In this document: in pieces, positions 24,784 through 36,438 of the stretch
Layout: each line of letters begins with the position of its first letter
Position numbering within the stretch: position 1 is the first letter of the stretch
From: Ceratorhiza oryzae-sativae
Taxonomy: Eukaryota; Basidiomycota; Agaricomycetes; Cantharellales; Ceratobasidiaceae
Length of the DNA stretch: 64,000 nt
NCBI GenBank assembly: GCA_030998015.1
Contig: JARWMV010000253.1
Span: forward strand, 372,001-436,000
Direction of reading: 5' to 3'
Notes under the pieces: generated by a model
What the model saw: only the letters and a program-made list of their open reading frames with translations
What the model was told of the DNA's origin: nothing
Database searches by the model: none
Program-made: the position numbers and the translations under genes

Positions 24784-27695
24784 TTAGAACGCGGGAAGAA
24801 TTGGCACTGGTGCCTCGGTTGTCGTGATCACGGCTTGATTCTGAGCGACTGGAGGGGTCTGACGAAGACGGACACCGCCAACAAGCTCGCCACGAGGTGT
24901 GACTCGCTCATCGATGAATTTGCGAATCATGGTGAGGGACGAATTCATCACTTTGGTCACACGAGTTTCGGCTGTGGAGAAAGCTTAGACACCCCAAGCA
25001 TGGGATATAGACTAAACGTACTAGACTGGTGTATCTTCCCATGTCGACGGATAATTTGGGTATCAGAGTTATAGATAGGGTGATTCTGGGGGAGTATGAC
25101 CAGCGAGTTCTGCGCGGAATTGAGTCAGCTGAATCAATTAGAATCAGTTCTCTAGGCCAACCTTGAAGTACCAGTTCCGGGTATCCATGTCATACCTCGG
25201 CGTCTTGGGTACGTTGTGTATCCCACAGATTTGAACCACTCCTTTTACCTTGGCTTGAACACTCTGGACTTCTCCAAACCATCAGCGCCTCGTGCAAGCA
25301 GTTAAAGTAGGCGAACTTACACCTTTCAACAATGAGCTTGATAACAGACAGACACGCAGACCCGTGTGCAACGACAATAATTTCCTTGGCATCCGATAGC
25401 CTATGGTAGCTTCTTCAGTAAATGCGCACCAGGTGTGCCTAAGACCTACTCGGCTAGGTTGTCCCAGGCGTTTAGAATCGCTGTCCTGGCAGATGCCTCC
25501 CGTTCTGCGGCTGTTGGCATATCCTGATGCATAAATGTTGGTGTACCGCGCTGTTGGCAAACTATATGGCTAACCTCTCCTTGCACAGCAATTGGATGCA
25601 TATTCAAATCGATAATGCTGAAATCCTGTGAGACACACCACTTTAAGAATGCACTTGATGTATCAATCTGGGTGGTATTCCAGTTCGCATCGTTCGAGGG
25701 CATTCATATACGATGGACCTACGATCCAGGTGTTTTCCATCCCGATATTCACTTGGTTCAGTGATAAAACCTCGGCTCCTACGTTGCCGAAATCGTGCAC
25801 AAATAGAACTAGCGTATGTTGTTTACTCAGGTTACCGCTATATTCCTATTAGCACGAATGACTAGAGCGTGCAGTCGAATGGTATGAACCTCACGAGAAG
25901 TTGCCCTTTGTACGCGTCGTCTAGCTCTGGGTCTGCCCAAGGGAACTCGAATAGTCCAAACTGTTTCGCGCATTTCTCCCGCCGCCATGACTTGAACAGC
26001 TCTATATCCTAGTTCAGCAGCACCTAAAAACAACCGTCAAGTTAGGCTTACCAGGGAGAAATATGGTCGTTTCGTCTACTTCTGAATGACAAAAATGAGC
26101 TCATATCCGGTTTGAGCCCCACACGTATCAACTTACCCTCTTTCGGTTCAAGGTTTAGGGGATTGATACAACGCCAATACTGGCTGTGTACCCGCGAAAC
26201 CTGCCACACTACTTCGGTAGCTATTTCGCTTGCAACGAGACGTGGAAGTTCGGGAAGTCGGTCACCTAGGAGCGTTCGTACTACCGCTACGGCTGACTTG
26301 GAGATGGAATCGAGGTTATAGCCGCCCTATTTAGACTTGAAGTTCCAGTGTTCAAGGAATGAGATGAATAAACGAACCTCGAGCGCAGCTACAACTTTTC
26401 CACCAGCAAGTGAGCATAGGAGTGCAGTCATGTGCGCGTAGCATGCTGGTGTTACCTCACAGCCACCAAGGGTGTCCCCCAGGGCTGCGTCGAACCCAGC
26501 TGAGACTGTAGTTTTGGTCGGCCCAGTGAACATTGCTCCCAAGTAAAGAGGTGCGTACTAAACACAAATTCCGGGGCAAATTCGTATGCTATCGGCATCA
26601 CCAAATTCAAGAACGCATACATATATTCTGCGTCACCCATATCACCACTGGGCCAAGGAATATTCACGGACCTACACAAGGGAAGTGAGTCCCGTGCCAT
26701 GAATTAGATCGGGACACGACTGACTTTCCTCTTCCCGCTCCTAGCCCAACACTGTTCATCGATCCATAAGTGCCCCCAGGATAGAAATTGCCCTCATCAT
26801 AACGGTGAATTGAAATATACAACACATCTGGGTCATCCTCGAACGCTTGCTGGGTGCCATTTCCTGTTCAGGGTTAGTTGGAAATTGCACCAGTGTGGAT
26901 GTTCCAAAACTGACCGTGATGGACGTCCCTATAGGCTCGAACCTGAATTGAACACAAAAGCTGGGGTGTGAGGTTTATAGCGCTCACCAATCGAGAATCA
27001 AGATGCGCTTCAGGTTGGTTTCGTTTTGGATGACGCGTGTCGCCACGGCTACATTATTGTAAAAACAAAACCCCATGTGTTCATCCGGCTCTGCATGATG
27101 CCCTGGGGGTCGAACGATGGCAAAGCTATTGCGCACCTGTAGGACAGGTCAATCCAGGAGCTGGCTATAAAGAATACAACGTGCCTGCCCTCGCGCCACC
27201 GCAAGCGCACATTCAATTACTCCACCACAACTCAATGCCGCAGCCCGGGTTGTAGCTTGGGTAACGTACAGAGAAAGCTGCTCGTAGAATCGAGCGGTCT
27301 CGAGAATATGCTCGTTCGACATATCTAAACAGCAATTAATATCAAGGCGCCTCAGTCATCCATGGCCACTTGCTTTGTAGAGCCTCGATTTTGTCCACCA
27401 AATCCTTGGTATGGACGAGCATAACCTCGTTCCGTCTCACAGGCCGAATCGGAATTTTCTCCATTCGCTCGAGAAGATGGGCGGCAGCGAGTGCGGCGTG
27501 TATCCTTGTGATCCTCTGAGGCTTTTCGGGATGGATCGCCTCGTTGTCTTCGTCTGGTTCAGCGCCATGGGGGGTATGGAGTGTCATGGCTGAGTCGAAG
27601 CAGTACCCGGTTCGCATTGGGGGTGGAGGTGGTGTGTCGGCCGGGGTTTCGGGGGGAGAAGGTGCTTGGGATGAGGATGGAACTAGCCCGTTCAT
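24784..27695 (-). CDS. Class II (Hda1-type) histone deacetylase, probable Arb2 tail
   Basis: Zn-dependent lysine deacetylase of chromatin. Motifs read in order on the minus strand: [12 protein letters not shown] and [11 protein letters not shown] at the start; [20 protein letters not shown] (26.98-27.11 kb); LDWDVHHGNGTQ across two introns; an H-rich [27 protein letters not shown]; and GGYNL. These are the catalytic His pair and metal ligands of class II HDACs. The remaining ~250 residues contain FVHDFGN-like and VVAHGSA-like blocks and probably form the Arb2 domain of Hda1 orthologues. The TAA stop is 24784-24786. I chose the ATG at 27695; an open frame reaches an upstream ATG at 27800. Introns are many and short. 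Two appear to use GC donors, one after the KIEALQ region (GCAAGT) and one before [12 protein letters not shown] did not trace every exon, so integrity is not proven. Confidence 0.88.
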
Positions 27696-29451
27696 GTTGC
27701 GCAAATCGGTGTTCGGGATGATGGTTGCAGGAATTGAACAATCCAATATTTGGCTTTGATTGTTGAAGGGGCTTAATTGTAGGCGCCAAGAATGAAACAT
27801 AGGTTCAGTCCGTATAATTTCTGTCTTCTCTTCTCTGCAAAACTATGCAAAAACTAGGGTGCAGCATGAAAATCTTTGAGACTTACTAACATGCTCATAA
27901 CTTTTCCAGTGCATATCGTGGTGTTTAAAACAGTGTTTAACAACATAGATGTCAAATTAGCCTAAAATATGTCATAATATAATTTACATATTTTGAATGA
28001 GCTTTTGTCCACCCTGGTTGTGTTCTTCTAAGCCAATGCAGTGCCTTGGGCTCACTCACTCATAAAAGTGGTCTTGGTTTCTGTACCAGAGGCATGAGAC
28101 CCCTTAACTGGCTGATCAGAGAGTAGGTCCAGCAAAGTTGGTCTACAAAAATAATACCATACTCTATACTAATATCTATACCTATCACTTCAGGGAGGAG
28201 ATCCTCAGATAGGTTGCCATCACTGTCCTTCTTAAATTTGACCTTGTCAGTCTGTAGCACAGTTATACAATTTCATTTTCTGCATATCATTCTAGTGTTG
28301 CAAGCAAAAGCTGCCAAGGGACCTCAAAATATCCCAAATAGAAAATCACCCACTATTTATGTGTGCATACATGAAGGAACTGGAATATTGCATGAAAGTG
28401 CTGCAACTTACAATTTTTCATTTCAGAAATAACCCATATCTCTTATCTGAGTAAGAGGAATAGGTGCAATTTGATTATCTGACATGAAAGTCTTTTGCTT
28501 TCACATTGCAAGGCCCCTAATTGCCTCATTGAAGCAACATCTTTGAAATGTTTTTAACACCCTGATTTTGGGATTTTGGGGCTTAGGCATTGTTAACATG
28601 CTATTAACAAACTACTATTACATAGCAAAAACCATGGGTGTAATGAAACAGGGAGTGTTATAATGGTGCAATGTCATGCAATGCTATGTCACTATGCCAT
28701 TACTACACCCCTGTTTTTATTATGCCACTTTACACCTCATTACACCTCACTACCTCCACAGGTTTTTGCTGAGTTTATGCCACTACTTGGTAAAATCTTG
28801 CAAGTTCAATTGCACATTTTTTGCTGAGCAGCAGAAACTGAGAGGGCAATCATAGAGGTTTTTTTTGATATTTTCATGACATGCAATGAACCCAATTTAC
28901 AAGAATGAAATTGTGTTGTTTGCTATAAATCCCCCAATTTCTAGCAAACCTTCAGTAGGATATCACCATCTAAGTAAGCTTTGGGGCATGCACTAGACCC
29001 AGAGTAGCACTGGCCTTGAGAATTGCCATGGTCCAGCAAATCCCCTGAAACCTAGTTGGATATCTACAGCCATCTCTGTAAAAATGGGTGGATGCAATTA
29101 CATGTAACAACTCAAGAAAACTTGTGGGTTCAAATAAAATAGGGGCATGTTGCAACCTGGTCTCTAGGCCCTGACATGTACTCTTGAAGTACAGTTAATG
29201 AGGATAATACTTCCAGTTATAGTCCTAATCACTGGCTTGGGTTCACCACTCAGTGTTGCCCAGTTGTCCACTAAGGCCTCTGGTTAAGGCAGGGCTGATG
29301 TGTGATTCCCTGAATAGGGTTGTGATGCCACTTAGGTATCACTAAATGGGTCTCAAAGCAGGGATAATGTATATCACTAAAGCACACAGCTTAGTGACTT
29401 ATGGCTAGATGCAAGGGTTTGCACTGCCCCAATAGGTGGGTGGCTAGATGT
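27696..29451. other. Start of CpG-poor repeat-rich block
   Basis: CG dinucleotides become rare from about 27.85 kb. Only short frames occur and none has a recognised motif. It is probably old transposon sequence, but I could not assign a family. Confidence 0.45.
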
Positions 29452-29456
29452 GCTAA

Positions 29457-30933
29457 TGTCACAACCTCTAGAAGCAGTTGTCAGGCCTTGCTTTACAAGT
29501 GGCTAATGCCCTTACTGGGTCTGGACTATGTCCTGACTACTGCTGATGTGTGGCTTGTCTTGGTGTGATGCCTTGTGTGTGTCTACTGTCTTGTGGCTGA
29601 TGGACACCTGTTGCTGAATAGGCAACTGTGGACAGTGGCTAAGTCAGGTGCTTAGGGCTGGGGCTTGCAACATGGTCTTGACTCAAGACCCTTCTAGCCA
29701 TTACTTGAGCTAATATGTCAGCTAGGGTGTCAAGACCCCCTGTTACTATCCTTTGGTCTTCCTTAAGTAGTGGCTACATTGGTTGTGTTGTCTATTTCTA
29801 TCTATTGTGTGTCTCTATTTTACAGTGTATGGTTGAGGTCCCTGTGTTGGACAAGATAAAGCAAGCTGAGGTGCTCCAGCTTGCTCTCTATTTCTTAAAA
29901 ACTCCACAAGATGTGGTCAGACCTTTCCACAGTCCACAGTGTTTACAGGTCACATGAGTGGTTTGGTCATGAGTAAACAGTGTGGATACCTCACATGATT
30001 GTCTATAAACCTTATGTAAGTTGCTCTTAGGGTTGTTGTGGCTCCAAATCTTATAGAGCTGCATGAGGTCCCAGGTTCATGTGATTTAAGCACTGGGGTC
30101 ACATGATAACTCACTCCTTACTCCTCATTACAAAGGAGAGATTTAAGAGGAGCAACTTGGTAAGCACCAAGATAAGTGCTGAGGTCACATGATAACTTGC
30201 TCCTCACTCCTCATTACAAGGGAGAGATTTAAGAGGAGTGACTTAGTAAGTGCTCAGCTAAGTGCCCAGGTCATGTGACAACTCACTCCTTGCTCCTCAT
30301 TACAAAGGAGAGATTTAAGAGGAGCAACTTGGTAAGTGCCAAGATAAGCACCAAGGTCATGTGATAACTTGCTCCTCACTCCTCATTGCAAGGGAGAGAT
30401 TTAAGAGGAGCAACTTGGTAAGCACTGAGATAAGTGCCAAGGTCATGTGATCTTGTTTATCCCCTGTTTGCCTTGGGAGGTAATGCTACTCATAGTAGAT
30501 TGACTCCTTAGTTCTGTTATGACTGCTGAGTAGGTCATGCCATAGGGACTGTTCTTCACACTGAGTGCTTTAGAGGGGAATTGACAAGGTAGAGCAAGCT
30601 GGGGTAGACTGGCTTGCTCTCCTTGTTTTTATACCATTCTAACCAAGGGAGTGACTAAGTGTACATGCAGGATGAGTAAGAAAGAATGGCAGTGATCAGT
30701 TGGCCAGTTACTAATAATAGTATGTCCATCAGTCAGCAAGTAACTAATAATAGTAGCATGAGTAAGGTGAATGGCAGTGATCAATAAGTGAGCAACTAAT
30801 AATAGGATGATGCTCAGTAAGCAGGTGGAGGTGCTTACTCATGAGGGAGAGGTGGTCAAGCCACAAGACAAAAAGGCAAAACAAAGGAAAAAATGATGGT
30901 TAGCCATGAGACCTTTGATTGTGGCTCATGACA
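29457..30933 (-). repeat. Solo LTR, family 3, interrupted
   Basis: Begins TGTCACAACC and ends GGCTCATGACA, flanked by the 5-bp direct repeat GCTAA at 29452-29456 and 30934-30938. Its reverse complement matches the solo LTR at 54593-55259 (for example CAAGATAGAGCAAGC-like and GAAGAACAGTCC blocks). It is split by another LTR at 29728-30542. CpG is almost absent. Confidence 0.8.
29728..30542 (-). repeat. Solo LTR, family 2 (same family as Gypsy element 2), inserted in family-3 LTR
   Basis: Starts TGTCAAGACC and ends GGTCATGCCA, with TSD TAGGG at 29723-29727 and 30543-30547. Read in reverse it is a CpG-depleted relative of the LTRs at 39458-40106 and 50580-51360. It contains about four tandem ~101-115-bp units (30.06-30.45 kb), each with an AGGAGC...GCTCCT-type inverted arrangement. 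Confidence 0.82.
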
Positions 30934-30938
30934 GCTAA

Positions 30939-33042
30939 GGCTGGCTTAAGCAGTCTTGATGGAAGATGGTCATGAGGGGCTGGCTCAGAGGTGAGACCCA
31001 GGAGTAGAAGGGGTGTCAACAAGTTTGAGAGTAAGCTGGTGTTCACCAGCTTGGTCTCAGCTGTATTTATACTGTAGCTACATACAAGGCTGTACACTGG
31101 ATACACACAGCCAAGCACAGTAATACATAGTCAAGGCAACAGGGAGAGAGAGAAAGAGAAAGAAGTGGCTATGCACAGCCCAGCACTGCCTTAAGCCTGT
31201 GCCACTAGGCTGTAAGAGGGTGGCTTAGAGGTGGTGCCAATCCTAAGAGTAGGCCAAGGTCTGGCTGGGCACAGCAAAGGCTGGAGTCTGGGACAAGGTC
31301 TGGCCAAGAAGAAAAGAGGGGGGAAGAGAGGATGAGGGTGGCTTTTGACATATACCTGCTGCAGGTTTCTTGGGCAACATACCTACATATGTGCAGGGCC
31401 ATTCAACACATATGAACAGTGTGATTCAATTCCTGGTCACTGAAAACCCCCAGAACTCATTGTCAGAGGGCTTATAACAAGGTGATCCATGCATCTGTAC
31501 CCATGTGCTGCATATGAACAGCTGAAGCATGGTAAGTGATGATTGAGCATCTATTCCAGCATGCTTAAGATGAAGCCAGGGGTCTGAAGCAGGGTAATTT
31601 GTGTCTCTGAATCAATCTGTCTCATTGGAATCTGCTCAAACAGCCCAGTCACTCTTGTACAAGCTCTGTCACAACCTGGCATGACAACAGACATTTTCTA
31701 CTATTTTTCATAATCTTGTTTGTTCATTTCTCTATTGTTCTCTGGTCATGTGACTCAAGGAACATTCTGGAATCTTTGTAAGACACTGACATGTCATTAT
31801 TCAATTTCTGTTTGCCAATTGTGTTTGTGACCATGTAGGCAAGGCTGTGCATCTGTAAATATATAAGGAGGGTCAAGTTCAAGGGAACTCCCCAAGAACT
31901 TGATCTCCTGTCATGAGCATTAACAAGTTCTCCCTTAAGACTAATGCATTAGGTTTTGACACTCTAGTAGGCATTTTCAGCTTCTACCAGTGTTCCACCC
32001 TCTGGTTTCACCATTAATACTACTCCTAATGAGCTGATTCTCAGTACATAGCATCTAATATATGCTTTGCATGGATGGAATCACTAGCACCTGTGGTACT
32101 GATCAGGGGCTGAGCCCCCCTATTTCACTCATATCTTCATGTAGAATGCACCAATAACAAAGCAAGCAATGCCATTGGATTCCCCTTGCTGAGATACATT
32201 GATCAACAACCATTTCAACCCCAGCTGATACAGTGTCCAAAACAAGCTGCAGGTGTGCTTACCCCTGATTATTTTGTGAACTTGTTTGGCCAGCAGCACT
32301 GCCTATTTCTACCATATGTGTAGTAGATGATTTGAAAGCTACAATTTTTTGCATTTAATGATGTACACATTTAGTGTTAGTGACAGGTTTTGAAAAATGT
32401 TTTGCAGCTGCAAGAGCAGGAATTCCTGCATTCTTGCAGCTGCCAGAATTCCACAGAGTCTGGCACATGTTCTGGTACCCTTGAGCCAATCCCTTCTCTT
32501 TCTCCATCTCCTGCATACCAGAAATACACTAGAATTGGAAACAGAATTCCTGCAGGCTCTGGGATGACATCTCTACCTGCATATTTCTGGTGCAACATGT
32601 CTACCCCTGGGGTAAGGAAGCTGTGCCAGTATTTTGCAGGATTCCACCTCCTGCAGACAGAATCCATGTACTTTTGGTCATTCCTGCTCTGGCTCTGGCT
32701 TCTGCATGCCAGTAGCTGGACTCTGTATGGAATTCCAGGACTCCTGCAACCTTCTATGGTGAGCACTCACTGCATCAATTTAATTAATAGCTCATTAGAT
32801 GTGCATCACCAAGTGCTTTCAAACTGTATGTAACATTTACTGTAATAAAATAAATTGGGCAAATCACCAGTGGTTTTCTGTTTTGAAAATCCAGGACTTC
32901 AAAGTATGCAGCTGCAAAACCCACCACAACTGCAGGTCCTATAGCTCATTAAATGCAGAAAACTCTCACAATTATTAATATGTACATTATGTCCTGTTGT
33001 TACAGGTCAGGGTACACTTGGATATCTAGAGCTTAAGCAAAT
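30939..33042. other. CpG-poor repeat relics
   Basis: No gene recognised. The part 31677-31971 is LTR-like (TGTCAC...TTGACA, with ATATATAAGGAGGGTCAAG resembling the promoter part of LTR family 1), but its TSD does not match. The part 32.37-33.0 kb resembles the hAT-type family at 48507 and 58538 (repeated GCAGGAATTCCTGCA and GAGCTCATTAAATGC-like motifs). Confidence 0.5.
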
Positions 33043-33386
33043 GTATATGTCACAAACTGACATGCATATATCCACTCTATAATATTTTCTCGATTTACTA
33101 CATTTTATGAGATCATCTTCAAAACATACTTGCCTTTTATGGTATATCTGTGTCATGTGATTCAGGGGATGTTCTGGACCGTTAACCGAGATGTATTTCA
33201 ACTCTGATGTGAAATTCCACAGTTCCGCAGTCGCTTCTACTGCTTCTATCTCTTATTGGTCTTGACTCACTGTACAGACTTGTTTGTTATGATGTGGCTT
33301 GTACTATGTATATAAACCAGGTCAAGTTTGCAGAGGACTCCTCAAGAACTTGACCTCTTGTTGAATACAAGTTCTTTTACTCTCTT

Positions 33387-33763
33387 TGTCACGAACTGAC
33401 ACACATATATCCACTCTATAATATTTTCTCGAATTACTACATTTTATGAGACCATCTTCAAAACATACTTGCCTTTTATGGTATATCTGTGTCATGTGAC
33501 TCAGGGAATGTTCCGGACCAGTAACCGAGATGTATTTCAACTCCAATGTGAAATTCCGCAGTTCCGCAGTCGCTTCTACTGCTTCTATCTCTTATCTGTC
33601 ATGACTCACTGTACGGACTTGTTTGTTATGATGTGGCTTGTACCATGTATATAAACCAGGTCAAGTTCACAGAGGACTCCTCAAGAACTTGACCTCTCGT
33701 CGAATACAAGTTCTTTTATTTTTCTTACTATTTTCCTCGTTGCCTGACTTGTCGTCGTTGACA
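33387..33763 (+). repeat. 5' LTR of Gypsy element 1
   Basis: 377 bp, TGTCACGAAC...CGTTGACA. It contains a TATA-like GTATATAAACCAGG at about 33645-33658. It equals the 3' LTR (51861-52237) in length. Confidence 0.92.
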
Positions 33764-34085
33764 TCAGGTCAAGTTCTTGACAATCGTAAGTCTCAGTGTC
33801 GCCTGGGATACTCCTGGAATGCCGTTGGCGTCGTCTCGAGATAACTCCCCATTGCCTTCCCCAATCCTACTCCACCTATCCACAGCCACAAGATATTGTT
33901 GCCCTATACGCGCCTCTGTGAAACCTTGCATAGCCAGGTCCCTCACACGTCATAACAAGCTTCAGTTCTCCAATCTCTTTTGTCAACAAGAGGTGGGGTC
34001 GCTCATTGCCCTTAAGTAGCTGAGCAACGGAGGTCACCTTCCTATTCCAATAGACTCAGGAAAGGGTCTATTCTTCCTTTTTATC

Positions 34086-34839
34086 TTGCTCTTGTTCGAG
34101 TGCGTCTCTGACGGAACACACGGCCCTCAAGTGGCACAACCTTTTACAGAAGATCAGCGCTGCTGTCTGTGTGGGTGGTTCAGACACCTGTCAATCCACT
34201 GCTTCACCCTCAACTTGGTCGAAAGTATCCTTGAAGAAGTGGGGCACATCGATTTCAACCGAGTAGTAATTATCAAAGTCCGCCCCCAGAAAGTTGGACA
34301 CGCCCAACAAGCCATCGTCACCGAGCCAGGTGCCCCTGAGTGCAAAATCTGCCGTTGGCCAAACAGAGCCACCTTCCCCATGCACTGCCCTTATTGTCCT
34401 AAGAAGGACAAATTCCTCTATTACTACACCATCCCCCGCAACCAGCTATAAGCTGGAGAACCTTGGCCAACAGCTTCTTCGTCACCTGCTAAACACTATC
34501 GAAAATTTCCAAGACAGGTACCGTTATTACCAGAATAAGTACAAAGAAACCTGTGAAAAACTTCACAAAGCCGAGGCCTGTTGCGCATACTTAACCGAGT
34601 GTTTGCGCGAACACCAGGAGGACTACCTATCCCTCCTCCAAGACCATCTCAGACTAGAAGCAATAGTCCAAGAAACAATTGAACCCCACGAGTACGCCTT
34701 CCCCGTCTTCTCAATGCCATCAGACCTCCCTCACCCCACCTTTCTAAGTGGCACAGGCTTGCCAATTCAGGAAGAAGCACCCCTTCCAGCAGCCCAAATC
34801 AATCCTTCCCAAGGAAGCACTCCTTCAGGATCAAATTAA
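34086..34839 (+). pseudogene. Pre-gag ORF of element 1: Cys-rich then coiled coil, one frameshift
   Basis: Unrecognised. The first frame (to 34451) carries CxxC/CxxxxxC clusters (CCLCGWF, CKICRWP, CPYCPKKD) resembling zinc ribbons. At about 34440 the reading passes to another frame that gives a charged, helix-like segment (ENLGQQLLRHLLNTIENFQD) and a Pro/Ser tail ending at 34839. No ATG is evident for the first frame. Standard Gypsy elements have only gag-pol here, so this is an accessory ORF. It could be a relic of an extended gag leader. Confidence 0.55.
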
Positions 34840-35049
34840 ACTAAAGAGGGTGGAGTGTCCATATTGTTGCCAAGACACCAAAAGCTGGGACTTGGACGAT
34901 ACTTGGTTGAGGTTCGCAGGAATCAGGAACTTTGAAATTTATAGACTTGTGAGGGGAACGGAAACCCTTTATTATCAAAACAATTCTCAATTCCCTGTAC
35001 TTCCTTATTGTCTCCGTCGCCTTTAGAATCTTATCAAAATCTCTCTGAA

Positions 35050-36438
35050 ATGGCGTCCCAATCCTCTGCCCCTGCTTGGGCAAATATGTCTGATGGGGAA
35101 AAAGTCATCTATATGCTCCAGTCAATGGATGAATTACGAGAACGAACCAACAATCTCCAAAATGATATTGGGGATGTTGAACACAATAATAAGACCTACA
35201 CGGACTCACTCGAGGCCAAACTCAACACCAATCAGGCAAAAATAGACACAGACATGGCAGGATTAGCCACCAACATCAACAATCTAGTGGGGATGTTAGC
35301 CATTCTCCAGACCACTATCACGCGCATCGAAGCGCAAGTCAACACTTCCACAGGAGGCTCAGGTGCTGCCCAAGTGCTAGCTCCCTCCAGTACAGCCCAA
35401 CCACAACCAACAGCACCTGCTCCCCCTGGAGGGTTGACTGCAAAGGTTAAGATGGCTGCCCCTCAAAAATTTGATGGCACAAAACAGGAAGATGCCATCT
35501 CATTCAGAATTGCCTGTTCCCGATACATCAATACAAACATGAGTGGGCATTCGGCTGATCAAGTGGTCGCCTTCATCACCTCTTATCTTGAAGGGTCAGC
35601 AGCTGAATGGGTTAACTCATATGAAGAATTCGAAATTTTAAACCCCAGAACTGCAATCCCCTGGCTTCACGATGCCAATCTGTTTTGGCAAGAATTTACT
35701 ACCCGTTATGGGGACCTAAACTGCACTGAAAATAACCGCGACAAGTGGCGGAAGTTGAAACAATCCAAGACAGTTCAGGATTACCTCACCCTATTCAACC
35801 TATATTCCACAGGCCTCAACTACAACGATGCCGCCATGCGTGACCAGTTCTATGATGGTCTATCATCAGACATAACAGATAGCATGGTGGCCCAAAACTA
35901 TGACCCCCGCACCAAAACTTTTGCCCAACTCACCCAGCGAGCCCTGGAAATTGACCGCCACCTCATCTCGTTTGGTAGCAAACAAACATCTCATGGGGGT
36001 AACAAGTCCAGCAGCAATGCCTCGTCCAGTAGGCTGACAAATAACCCCCAAAGCACTCCCCAAAAGGAGAAATTCAAAAATGGGGAACAGATTTACAAGA
36101 TTAAGGATGGGAAAGCTGTAAAGGGTCAGATTGTGGCCATTGGGCTCAACGCGAAGGGTTTCACAGTTCCAACTGTCCGCTACAATGGCAGCAATGCCAA
36201 TGTACAAGAATCCTTCAAGGACATAAAGAAGGATAATCACCCACCGGCAGCTCCCAAGGCAAAGGATCCAGACACAATGGATCTGGATAGCACAGGAAAA
36301 GGAAAGGGGACAAACACCTGCTATAACTGTGGAGGACAGGGCCATATCGCTGCCAAATGCCCCTCAGCCAAAATGTCAGGATATGAGGCTGTGGTTGAGG
36401 ATGTAGAAACAACCGACGATGAGTTGGTAAAAGAATGA
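35050..36438 (+). CDS. gag: Gag polyprotein, Gypsy element 1
   Basis: 462 codons plus stop. N-terminal coiled-coil-like region (residues ~20-110), Ser/Pro/Gln linker, retrotransposon-gag capsid region (~150-310, AAPQKFDGTK, WRKLKQSKTVQDYL) and a CCHC zinc knuckle CYNCGGQGHIAAKC near the end for nucleic-acid binding. I chose the ATG at 35050. The TGA stop overlaps the pol ATG as ATGA (36435-36438). The frame is intact. Confidence 0.92.
   Translation: MASQSSAPAWANMSDGEKVIYMLQSMDELRERTNNLQNDIGDVEHNNKTYTDSLEAKLNTNQAKIDTDMAGLATNINNLVGMLAILQTTITRIEAQVNTSTGGSGAAQVLAPSSTAQPQPTAPAPPGGLTAKVKMAAPQKFDGTKQEDAISFRIACSRYINTNMSGHSADQVVAFITSYLEGSAAEWVNSYEEFEILNPRTAIPWLHDANLFWQEFTTRYGDLNCTENNRDKWRKLKQSKTVQDYLTLFNLYSTGLNYNDAAMRDQFYDGLSSDITDSMVAQNYDPRTKTFAQLTQRALEIDRHLISFGSKQTSHGGNKSSSNASSSRLTNNPQSTPQKEKFKNGEQIYKIKDGKAVKGQIVAIGLNAKGFTVPTVRYNGSNANVQESFKDIKKDNHPPAAPKAKDPDTMDLDSTGKGKGTNTCYNCGGQGHIAAKCPSAKMSGYEAVVEDVETTDDELVKE

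Noticed and set aside
29990..30460. CRISPR-like regularly spaced repeats
   Set aside because: The units are contiguous tandem copies of an LTR segment, without unique spacers, in a eukaryotic genome.
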